DNA of 5,260 nucleotides, taken from Rhizobiaceae bacterium. Its GTDB lineage: Bacteria > Pseudomonadota > Alphaproteobacteria > Rhizobiales > Rhizobiaceae. Position numbers and translations under genes: made by a program. Under the pieces are notes generated by a model. That model searched no databases, was not told where the DNA came from, and was given only the letters and a program-made list of their open reading frames with translations. Positions 1-5,260 of this stretch are shown here, piece after piece (within the stretch, counting starts at the first letter, position 1; each line of letters begins with the position of its first letter). Location: contig JAKISV010000180.1 of assembly GCA_021648425.1 (NCBI GenBank), forward strand, positions 1-5,260. The letters are read 5' to 3'.

Positions 1-9
1 GGTTGTTTA

Positions 10-414
10 ATGATTGGTCGTTTGAACCACGTGGCCATTGCCGTACCTGACCTGGAAAATGCGGCAGATATTTATCGCAATATGCTGGGGGCTGAAGTTT
101 CCCAGGTTCAGGAATTGCCGGAGCATGGTGTCAGTGTCGTATTTGTCGAACTGCAAAATACCAAAATAGAACTGCTTGAGCCCCTGGGGGATGATTCTCC
201 TATTGAGAAATTTCTCACAAAAAATCCCGTGGGTGGCGTGCATCATTTGTGTTACGAAGTGGGTGATATTGAGGAAGCAGGAAAATCGATGGAACAAAAA
301 GGTGCGCGAATTCTGGGTGATGGCAAGCCAAAAATCGGCGCCCATGGTCGCCCGGTATTATTCCTGCACCCAAAAGAATTTTGCGGTACGCTAATTGAAC
401 TGGAACAGGTATAA
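10..414 (+). CDS. mce: Methylmalonyl-CoA epimerase (VOC superfamily)
   Basis: A cytoplasmic enzyme of 134 residues that interconverts the (S) and (R) epimers of methylmalonyl-CoA, between propionyl-CoA carboxylase and the B12-dependent mutase. The length and both glyoxalase/VOC halves are complete. The first half opens with NHVAIAVPDL (residues 6-15), and the second with GGVHHLCYEV (75-84). From family knowledge the metal ligands should be His7, Glu54 (in KIELLEP), a histidine of the His78-His79 pair, and Glu130 (in TLIELEQ); all are present. KIGAHGRPVLFLHP (108-121) is also typical. ATG at 10 matches the usual family N-terminus. No good Shine-Dalgarno is visible in the nine bases available, but TAA at 8-10 overlaps this ATG and could be the stop of an upstream gene, giving translational coupling. 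DUF1467 follows after 3 bases. Confidence in the function is high. Confidence 0.95.
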   Translation: MIGRLNHVAIAVPDLENAADIYRNMLGAEVSQVQELPEHGVSVVFVELQNTKIELLEPLGDDSPIEKFLTKNPVGGVHHLCYEVGDIEEAGKSMEQKGARILGDGKPKIGAHGRPVLFLHPKEFCGTLIELEQV

Positions 415-417
415 AAA

Positions 418-687
418 ATGTCCTTTGGAACTGGTTTCGCGGTATATTTTTTATTCTGGTGGCTTTGTCTTTTTGTCGTTTTGCCTTTTGGTATCCGCTC
501 CCAGGTGGAGAGCGGTGAAATTACTCCGGGAACCGAGCCCGGCGCACCACGCAAATTCCATGTCTGGAAAAAGATGCTGATTAATACCGTGCTGGCCGGA
601 GTGGTTTTTGGATTGTATCTGTACGTGACAATTACCCTTGGTTACAGTCTGGATAATATCCCTAGTCCATTCCCGCAGGATCAATAG
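418..687 (+). CDS. DUF1467 family two-helix membrane protein
   Basis: A small inner-membrane protein of 89 residues with no known biochemical function. It has two hydrophobic helices, at about residues 6-25 and 53-73. The loop between them holds the family block IRSQVESGEITPGTEPGAP (26-44), and a short tail is rich in Pro, Asp and Gln. The length and the block match DUF1467. ATG at 418 lies 3 bases after the epimerase stop. AGGT at 407-410, inside the end of the epimerase gene, sits at workable Shine-Dalgarno distance, so the two are probably one transcript and translated together. DUF1467 beside an epimerase is, from memory, a recurring alphaproteobacterial arrangement. It does not itself show a role in propionate metabolism. 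Confidence 0.9.
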   Translation: MSFGTGFAVYFLFWWLCLFVVLPFGIRSQVESGEITPGTEPGAPRKFHVWKKMLINTVLAGVVFGLYLYVTITLGYSLDNIPSPFPQDQ

Positions 688-730
688 CTTTGGGTGAAAC
701 GCAGCAAATTGATTTCAAAATATAGTGCAC

Positions 731-735
731 GAAGG
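731..735 (+). promoter_or_regulatory. Ribosome binding site for the MscS-type channel
   Basis: GAAGG lies 9 bases before ATG 745. The competing GTG at 694 has only AGGA at 677-680, 13 bases away. This site, together with the compact signal peptide that begins at 745, favours the ATG start. Confidence 0.5.
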
Positions 736-744
736 CCGAATATT

Positions 745-3036
745 ATGACCAATATCATAAAGCTGTTGTTTGTTATTGCTGTTTTGGGGCTGTCGGTAAA
801 TCTTTCCCAGGCACAAGTTCCAAATATCAGTTCTGCTGACCCAAACAGTCAGGAAATATTCCTGCCTGAACCCTTAACGCCTCAGGCAATTCGAGAACTT
901 GTTTCAAAACTGAGCGATCAGGAAGTGCGTGCCTTGTTGCTTCAACGCTTAGACGCGGTGGCAAATGAAAAAGCGCAACCGGCAAAATTGAATGAAATCG
1001 GGATAATAGAACAATTGAGTTCCTGGGGTTCGTCGGTTGGTAATAATATTACCACTGCAATAGTGCGTATTCCTACAATTTGGGACGGGTTGAAAAACAG
1101 CACATCAAATTTGGTTAAAAAAATCGGCACCGAGCGCATACTAAATACAATTGTTCTGGTAATCGGTGCGATAAGTGCAGGTCTGCTTGCTGAATTTGCT
1201 GTAAACCGTATAACCCGTGCCCGACGGGATTCTCGCCAGGATTTAACCGGGTCACCATCCCTGTTGGGAACTCTGAAAATACTGGGATCGCGGTTTTTCT
1301 GGGACATTATTGCCCTTGTGGTATTTTTTGCGGTAACTCGCGCGATTATTCAAACTGTCGTATCAGTTCAAATGCTTCCGCTGGTTACTTTATTTATGGT
1401 TCAACTGGTAGTAATTCCAAGATGGGTTTGGGCATTTTCCAGGTTTCTTAATGCACCTAAACATCCGCAATTGCGCTTGATTAATGCAACTGATGAAGTG
1501 GCGACCTTCTTTCACCGCACCATGATTGGTCTGGTGATATTGATCGGGTTCACCACATTTATTATTCAGTTTCATATTATGAACGGCGTGCCACCCGGCG
1601 AGACACGAATCGGATTTTGGTTGAATGTCGCGCTTTATATCTGGCTTGTAGTTTCAGCCTATTTTGTTCGCGATGGAATGACCCAGGTTTTGATTGGTGA
1701 ACACCCAGAAGAGGTGACGCCTGCTGAATTGAAAGTTGCTCGGATTTTTCCCTGGTTTGCAATTGGTTTTGCTATCTTTATGTGGGTTGTGGTTGAGATA
1801 ATTGCCGGAATGGGGCGTTTTGATTTATTGGGCGGTCGCGAATATATCGTATTGGCACTCGTAACATTCACGCCGGTTATAGATACGATAATCCGCGCGC
1901 TTGTACGCCACATGGTACCGCCGATGCAGGGTACGGGCACAATTGCGCACCAGGCCTATTACTCTACTAAACGAAGCTATATCCGCATCGGCCGTGTGGT
2001 TTCATTTGCTTTGGTGATCATGCTTATTGCAAGACTGTGGAATATTGATTTCGGAAACCTTGCATCGGCTGGTGTGGGAGCACAAATTGCGGGCAGGTTT
2101 TTTGAAGCCAGCCTGGTAATTGCGATTGGTTATCTGATCTGGGAATTTATTACCTTGTTGATAAACCGCAAACTTGCAGCAGAAATGACTGCTGCCGGGT
2201 TTGATCTTGATGACGAAGAACCAGGCGGGGGAGAAGGGGGCGGAGCGGGCGGCTCGCGTCTTTCCACCGTTTTGCCGATGATTCGTTTTACCCTGCAGAT
2301 CACCATTGTTGTCATGACAGTCCTGATTGCACTGGCAAATATCGGCGTTGACATAACCCCTTTGCTGGCTGGTGCCGGTATTTTAGGTATTGCTATCGGT
2401 TTTGGCGCCCAGTCACTGGTAAAAGACATTGTTTCGGGACTGTTTTTTCTGGTTGAGGACGCGTTTCGCGTTGGTGAATATTTGAATATCAATGAGACAG
2501 TTGGCACCGTTGAAAAAATTTCGTTACGCTCATTGCAGCTTCGCCATCACAATGGACCAATACATACGATACCATTTGGAGAAATTCCAAAGGTAACCAA
2601 TTTATCGCGTGACTGGGTGATAATGAAGTTAAAGTGGACCCTGCCATTTGGAACTGACCCGCAAAAAATCAAGAAACTGTTTAAAGAAATAGGCAAGGAA
2701 ATGATGGATGCAGAATATGCCGATAACATCATCCAGTCGTTCAAATCTCAAGGTGTGTACGATGTGGATGATGTCGGCATTGTCATTCGAGGTAAATTTA
2801 TGGCTAAACCAGGTACCCAGTGGATAATGCGAAAAGATGTTTATGCCCGCGTACAACGTAAACTTGAGGACAATGGCATTGAGTTTGCCCGACGTGAGGT
2901 GCGCGTTAATGTACCGGGGCTTAACAATGGTAAAGAACTTGATGAAAACGGAAAAAATGCCATCAGTGCCGCCGCAGCACAGGCTGTTCAATCAGCGGAT
3001 CAAACCGTCAAAAAAGAACTGCCTGATACGCCCTGA
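745..3036 (+). CDS. Large mechanosensitive ion channel, MscS superfamily
   Basis: A probable inner-membrane channel that opens under membrane tension and releases solutes during osmotic downshock. The protein has 763 residues from ATG 745. A signal peptide covers about residues 1-23, with likely cleavage after SQA. A periplasmic stretch follows (24-130), rich in Gln, Glu and Leu. About eleven membrane segments lie near 131-153, 186-204, 209-228, 258-276, 291-307, 335-355, 366-384, 414-430, 449-471, 514-534 and 539-573. The last contains the MscS pore helix, GAGILGIAIGFGAQSLVKD. The beta domain follows, with VGTVEKISLR (586-595) and IPFGEIPKVTN (609-619), then an alpha/beta C-terminal domain and an Ala-rich tail. 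A Gly- and acid-rich linker (487-504) separates the extra helices from the core. The size resembles larger paralogues such as E. coli YbiO rather than MscS itself. GTG 694 would add 17 residues and lie 6 bases after DUF1467. Family assignment is firm; gating properties are unknown. Confidence 0.92.
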   Translation: MTNIIKLLFVIAVLGLSVNLSQAQVPNISSADPNSQEIFLPEPLTPQAIRELVSKLSDQEVRALLLQRLDAVANEKAQPAKLNEIGIIEQLSSWGSSVGNNITTAIVRIPTIWDGLKNSTSNLVKKIGTERILNTIVLVIGAISAGLLAEFAVNRITRARRDSRQDLTGSPSLLGTLKILGSRFFWDIIALVVFFAVTRAIIQTVVSVQMLPLVTLFMVQLVVIPRWVWAFSRFLNAPKHPQLRLINATDEVATFFHRTMIGLVILIGFTTFIIQFHIMNGVPPGETRIGFWLNVALYIWLVVSAYFVRDGMTQVLIGEHPEEVTPAELKVARIFPWFAIGFAIFMWVVVEIIAGMGRFDLLGGREYIVLALVTFTPVIDTIIRALVRHMVPPMQGTGTIAHQAYYSTKRSYIRIGRVVSFALVIMLIARLWNIDFGNLASAGVGAQIAGRFFEASLVIAIGYLIWEFITLLINRKLAAEMTAAGFDLDDEEPGGGEGGGAGGSRLSTVLPMIRFTLQITIVVMTVLIALANIGVDITPLLAGAGILGIAIGFGAQSLVKDIVSGLFFLVEDAFRVGEYLNINETVGTVEKISLRSLQLRHHNGPIHTIPFGEIPKVTNLSRDWVIMKLKWTLPFGTDPQKIKKLFKEIGKEMMDAEYADNIIQSFKSQGVYDVDDVGIVIRGKFMAKPGTQWIMRKDVYARVQRKLEDNGIEFARREVRVNVPGLNNGKELDENGKNAISAAAAQAVQSADQTVKKELPDTP

Positions 3037-3053
3037 TGGGACATGAAATTTTC

Positions 3054-3060
3054 AGGTAGG
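3054..3060 (+). promoter_or_regulatory. Ribosome binding site for the EamA transporter
   Basis: AGGTAGG precedes ATG 3064, with its first AGG 7 bases upstream. ATG 3043 has only a weak GATGGG, 2 bases away. This favours 3064 as the start, although 3043 remains possible. Confidence 0.45.
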
Positions 3061-3063
3061 CCA

Positions 3064-3963
3064 ATGTCTGACAAATATTCCAATGCCCAATCAATATCGA
3101 CCGGAGCGTGGCTTGCGGCTTTTTCTGCAATTGCGCTGGCTTTTACAAATATCGCAGCCCCGGTGGTTTATGGTGCTGGGGGAAATCCACCAACTGTGCT
3201 GATGTTGCGCGCGTTTGCGACCATTGTGGTGATCGGTTTCGTGCTGATTGTCACCGGTCGTTTAAGGCGATTGTCGTGGCGCGATGAGATTAATTGTATG
3301 ATCTCCGGACTGTTGTTTATGTTCGCCGGTTTTGGATTGTTGACAGCTCTTGAAATTGCGCCTGCCAGCGTTGTTGTACTGGTATTGTATCTGTTTCCAT
3401 TGCTGACCACACTGTTTGATGCATTTGTTAATCGCCGCTTTCCTGCAACAATGACAATTATACTGCTGCTTGTTGCTTTGTTTGGATTAGCCTTGTCATT
3501 GGATGCTGCGGGAGATGACATCACCATGGCGGGAATCCTACTCGCTTTGCTGGCTGCTGTCAGTGCTGCGGTGACCTTGGTATGGAACAATCATAAACTT
3601 GGTGCGGTTGATCCTGAACAAATAACATTCAGAATGTTTTGTGTCAGTTTCATAGTGTTTGGTGGCTATTTATTATTCTATCAGGATTTCTCAATGCCCA
3701 AAGGTGAGGGGGGCTTAATCTATCTTGGATTAATGCTGGCCTGTTTTGCCGCGGCATTTTTTACCATGTTCAGGGCGGTGCAAATGGCTGGTTCAGTGCG
3801 TGCGGCTATGATTATGAACCTGGAACCGGTGGTGACAATAGTCCTCTCGGTATTGATTTTGAATGAAATTATCAACCCGCAACACGCCATTGGAATTGTT
3901 CTGGTACTGGGCGCGGTGCTGTTTTCGCAGTTTCAACCTGATACAACTCCAGCATTTGATTAA
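3064..3963 (+). CDS. EamA/DMT superfamily transporter
   Basis: An inner-membrane carrier of the drug/metabolite transporter superfamily, 299 residues from ATG 3064 and close to the usual length of about 300. Ten hydrophobic helices lie near residues 14-36, 43-64, 78-96, 99-119, 128-146, 154-174, 189-206, 216-238, 245-267 and 271-288, as two five-helix repeats. Each repeat shows the family pattern near its end: VLYLFPLLTTLFDAFVNRR in the first, and MNLEPVVTIVLSVLILNE in the second. The substrate cannot be read from the sequence; relatives export amino acids, metabolites or drugs. The start lies 27 bases after the channel stop, so it is likely the last gene of the same transcript. ATG 3043 would add 7 residues and leave a 6-base gap. 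Confidence 0.9.
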   Translation: MSDKYSNAQSISTGAWLAAFSAIALAFTNIAAPVVYGAGGNPPTVLMLRAFATIVVIGFVLIVTGRLRRLSWRDEINCMISGLLFMFAGFGLLTALEIAPASVVVLVLYLFPLLTTLFDAFVNRRFPATMTIILLLVALFGLALSLDAAGDDITMAGILLALLAAVSAAVTLVWNNHKLGAVDPEQITFRMFCVSFIVFGGYLLFYQDFSMPKGEGGLIYLGLMLACFAAAFFTMFRAVQMAGSVRAAMIMNLEPVVTIVLSVLILNEIINPQHAIGIVLVLGAVLFSQFQPDTTPAFD

Positions 3964-3969
3964 AACTCT

Positions 3970-4017
3970 AGTGACAATTTTCAAGTGACATTTATTTGTT
4001 TGTGCAATGGTGTCACT
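3970..4017. repeat. Three AGTGACA heptamers, two direct and one inverted
   Basis: AGTGACA occurs at 3970-3976 and 3984-3990, with starts 14 bases apart, and its exact reverse complement TGTCACT at 4011-4017. The second and third copies form a perfect 7-bp inverted repeat around a 20-base spacer. No T-run follows, so a standard intrinsic terminator is unlikely. Repeated half-sites upstream of a gene suggest an operator, but I know of no regulator matching this motif. Confidence 0.45.
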
Positions 4018-4064
4018 CGAAGTTGCTTATTGCAGGATAAGAAATTTCAAAACGGGGTTTGCGG

Positions 4065-4103
4065 CACTCGGCCAAAAAACAAAATAAGGGTAACGAGTGT
4101 TTT
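4065..4103 (+). promoter_or_regulatory. Possible attenuator-like hairpin in the pilin leader
   Basis: CACTCG at 4065-4070 can pair with CGAGTG at 4094-4099. G-U pairs can extend the stem outward by two, and the loop is 23 bases. Four T residues follow directly (4100-4103). The stem is short and the loop long, so termination would be weak. A second CACTCG at 4014-4019 could compete for the same CGAGTG strand. Confidence 0.3.
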
Positions 4104-4132
4104 GATGCGTTAATTTGCATCCGCGTTAATTT
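4104..4132 (+). repeat. Small hairpin and 10-base direct repeat before the pilin RBS
   Basis: GATGC at 4104-4108 and GCATC at 4117-4121 form a 5-bp inverted repeat with an 8-base loop. Overlapping it, GCGTTAATTT occurs at 4107-4116 and again at 4123-4132, a period of 16 bases. Both lie just ahead of the ribosome binding site, so they could influence translation or mark a binding site. The function is unknown. Confidence 0.4.
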
Positions 4133-4136
4133 TACT

Positions 4137-4141
4137 GGAGG
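4137..4141 (+). promoter_or_regulatory. Strong ribosome binding site of the pilin gene
   Basis: GGAGG lies 5 bases before ATG 4147. It is the best Shine-Dalgarno in the window; it fixes the start of the secreted protein and suggests efficient translation. Confidence 0.75.
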
Positions 4142-4146
4142 CGGAA

Positions 4147-4650
4147 ATGGGTGGATATTTTGGTTTACGGGGAATTGTCCCTGTTTCAGGTTTGTTGTTG
4201 GCGGGTTCAATGGTGCTGGTGAATGCAGCTACCACCACCACCAGTTTTACTTCTCAAATAATTATCCAGAATAGTTGCAATATTATTGCCGCAACCAATT
4301 TGGATTTTGGCATCCATGGCGTACTTGCCACCAATGTGGATAGCGCCAGCGTTCTTCTGGTCAATTGTACCAGCGGGTCCAGTTTTGATGTCGGCTTAAA
4401 TGAAGGCACAACGCCCGGCGGTACAACCGCCACCCGCAAAATGGATAGTGGTTCAGACACAATTGACTACACTTTATCGCAAGACGGTGGTCACACCACC
4501 AATTGGGGAAATACCGTAGGTACAGATACTTTGTCAGCCACCGGCACTGGTACATTACAGGCAATTGCGATATTTGCCCGTGTGCCAGCTCAGGCAACAC
4601 CGGCAGCTGGTACTTATACCGATACGGTCACGGTGACGGTGACTTTTTAG
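4147..4650 (+). CDS. Secreted SCPU-domain (spore coat U/Csu type) pilin subunit
   Basis: A probable exported subunit of an archaic chaperone-usher (Csu-like) pilus or surface coat, 167 residues. A signal peptide covers about residues 1-27, with a hydrophobic core at VSGLLLAGSMVLVNA and likely cleavage near A27/A28. The mature part begins with a Thr-rich strand and contains one SCPU domain. Cys44 and Cys74 should form the family disulfide. NLDFGIHG (51-58), the GTTPGG/TRKM region (87-99), the Tyr/Trp block around 108-120, IFARVPAQATPAAGTYTD (142-159) and the terminal beta strand VTVTVTF all match the family pattern. The only cysteines are these two, as expected for a periplasmic protein. No chaperone, usher or sister subunit lies beside it, which is unusual, although the operon cannot extend rightward because a minus-strand gene follows. 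The gene has its own leader and a strong GGAGG. Confidence 0.88.
   Translation: MGGYFGLRGIVPVSGLLLAGSMVLVNAATTTTSFTSQIIIQNSCNIIAATNLDFGIHGVLATNVDSASVLLVNCTSGSSFDVGLNEGTTPGGTTATRKMDSGSDTIDYTLSQDGGHTTNWGNTVGTDTLSATGTGTLQAIAIFARVPAQATPAAGTYTDTVTVTVTF
4627..4648 (+). terminator. Possible weak terminator within the convergent overlap
   Basis: GTCAC at 4627-4631 can pair with GTGAC at 4639-4643, directly followed by five T residues (4644-4648) that run into the pilin stop codon. The stem is only 5 bp, so the call is tentative. An alternative hairpin, ACCG-ATA-CGGT at 4618-4628, lies just upstream. A stop here would limit rightward transcription into the opposing dehydrogenase gene. Confidence 0.25.
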
Positions 4651-5260
4651 AATTTAGCATCGACAGAATTTTGGAAATATGTTCGTTGCCGTTGGTGAAT
4701 AGACTGGCATTGCTCATGTCGGAAATTTCTGAAAATTTCTCAGCTACTCCATCAACATCGCATTTGTCATCGGCAATGAAACAACCTTGGCTTTCTCTGA
4801 TTTCAAGGGTTGCAAACACCCCTGCACCAGCCATCATAATGGTGCGGTTTGGGGCCGTTTTACTAACCAGAAACATAGCAGCAGGTGTGACTTTTTGCGG
4901 TACAAGCGCTAAAAATGCATCATCATTCATTATATCTTCGGTCATGCGGGTAGCGGCCGTAGGTGCCAGGCAATTGACCAGAATATTGTTTCTTGCACCT
5001 TCAATACACAGCGTATTCATCATGCCGATTACGCCCATTTTTGCGGCGCCATAGTTGGTTTGACCAAAATTTCCATAGATGCCGGACGTTGAAGTGGTCA
5101 TCAAAATGCGACCATAGTTTTGTTCTTTCATGATGTTCCACACGGCCAGTGAACAATTGGCGGCCCCGCCAAGATGGACATCAACGACACTATTCCATTC
5201 TTCTTCACTCATTTTTCCAAAAGAACGATCGCGTAAAATTCCGGCATTGTTGATCAGAAT
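4628..5260 (-). CDS. Short-chain dehydrogenase, MFE-2 hydroxyacyl-CoA dehydrogenase type (start outside window)
   Basis: An NAD(P)-dependent oxidoreductase whose N-terminal part lies beyond the right edge. The 210 visible residues begin with ILINNAG, the SDR NNAG structural motif, and read in frame into RDRSFGKM, so the internal ATG at 5212 is not the start. The active site is intact: Ser57 (in STSG), Tyr70 and Lys74 (YGAAK). The block SGIYGNFGQTNYGAAK and the following CLAPTAATRMT closely resemble the dehydrogenase domain of peroxisomal multifunctional enzyme type 2 (HSD17B4). This suggests oxidation of 3-hydroxyacyl-CoA in fatty-acid or related degradation. The Rossmann glycine motif is off the window. 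The protein ends about 65 residues after the core fold in a Ser/Lys/Pro-rich tail ending SPSP, so no hydratase or sterol-carrier domain is fused at the C-terminus. The gene converges on and overlaps the pilin gene. Substrate is inferred, not shown. Confidence 0.88.
   Translation of the reverse strand: MLINNAGILRDRSFGKMSEEEWNSVVDVHLGGAANCSLAVWNIMKEQNYGRILMTTSTSGIYGNFGQTNYGAAKMGVIGMMNTLCIEGARNNILVNCLAPTAATRMTEDIMNDDAFLALVPQKVTPAAMFLVSKTAPNRTIMMAGAGVFATLEIRESQGCFIADDKCDVDGVAEKFSEISDMSNASLFTNGNEHISKILSMLNSKKSPSP

Larger units (their letters stand above)
3964..4146. other. Non-coding gap holding repeats and the likely pilin leader
   Basis: This 183-base stretch between the transporter and the pilin gene has no convincing coding sequence. 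It contains three AGTGACA heptamers (one inverted), inverted repeats CACTCG/CGAGTG and GATGC/GCATC, a 10-base direct repeat, and a strong ribosome binding site at the right end. It should hold the end of the first transcription unit and the promoter of the second. I could not pick out a confident -35/-10 pair, nor a canonical GC-rich hairpin followed by a T-run. Confidence 0.6.

Noticed and set aside
2130..2507. Minus-strand open frame across the channel core
   Set aside because: It is a shadow of the conserved MscS pore region. Its proline and serine runs are the reverse of the glycine linker codons.
3168..3590. Minus-strand open frame of 140 codons inside the transporter
   Set aside because: Its Ser/Asn/Thr-rich composition is the antisense of a hydrophobic helix-rich gene, and no family is recognisable.
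3984..4017. Intrinsic terminator for the transporter transcript
   Set aside because: The 7-bp stem has a 20-base loop, is not GC-rich and lacks a following T-run. An operator-like repeat is a better description.
4021..4103. Known riboswitch class in the pilin leader, such as a cyclic-di-GMP riboswitch
   Set aside because: I looked for the conserved core words of the GEMM type and similar classes and did not find them.
4059..4274. Rightward open frame covering the pilin leader
   Set aside because: It has no ribosome site, and its composition is typical of an out-of-frame reading. The pilin frame has the GGAGG site and a signal peptide.
4503..5054. Long rightward open frame of 183 codons overlapping the pilin end and the dehydrogenase
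   Set aside because: It shows no recognisable family, has an implausible His/Tyr/Arg-rich start, and lies opposite a dehydrogenase with an intact active site.
1..5260. Mobile element, CRISPR array, tRNA or phage defence cluster
   Set aside because: There is no transposase, spaced repeat array, tRNA-like fold or defence domain. The genes are intact housekeeping, membrane and surface types.

Overview
The window looks like ordinary chromosome from an alphaproteobacterium of moderate, non-extreme base composition (judged by eye, not counted). The main clue is the left end. A methylmalonyl-CoA epimerase starting with the typical MIGRLNHVAIAVPDL block is followed after 3 bases by a two-helix DUF1467 protein, a pairing that I recall as characteristic of Alphaproteobacteria. 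A dehydrogenase of the peroxisomal multifunctional-enzyme type fits the same group. I cannot name a genus.

Layout: positions 10 to 3963 hold four closely packed rightward genes. They encode the epimerase, the DUF1467 membrane protein, a large mechanosensitive channel of the MscS superfamily with a signal peptide and about eleven membrane segments, and a ten-helix EamA/DMT-type transporter. Gaps are 3, 57 and 27 bases with the starts chosen here (3, 6 and 6 with the alternative starts), so co-transcription is plausible. Functionally the set is mixed: one propionyl/methylmalonyl-CoA enzyme and three inner-membrane proteins.

Positions 3964 to 4146 are a 183-base non-coding gap with several short repeats and inverted repeats: three copies of AGTGACA, two CACTCG copies that can compete for one CGAGTG, and a small hairpin just ahead of a strong ribosome binding site. 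The gap probably ends the first transcription unit and carries the promoter and leader of the next gene. That gene, 4147 to 4650, encodes a secreted spore-coat-U (SCPU) type pilin subunit. No chaperone or usher gene is visible beside it.

From 4628 to the right edge, on the minus strand, lies the C-terminal part of a short-chain dehydrogenase resembling the hydroxyacyl-CoA dehydrogenase domain of peroxisomal MFE-2. Its start lies beyond the window. Its last codons overlap the pilin gene tail to tail by 23 bases.

I found no mobile element, CRISPR array, RNA gene or clear new multi-gene system. The parts most worth a second look are the pilin leader, the orphan pilin subunit and the convergent coding overlap.
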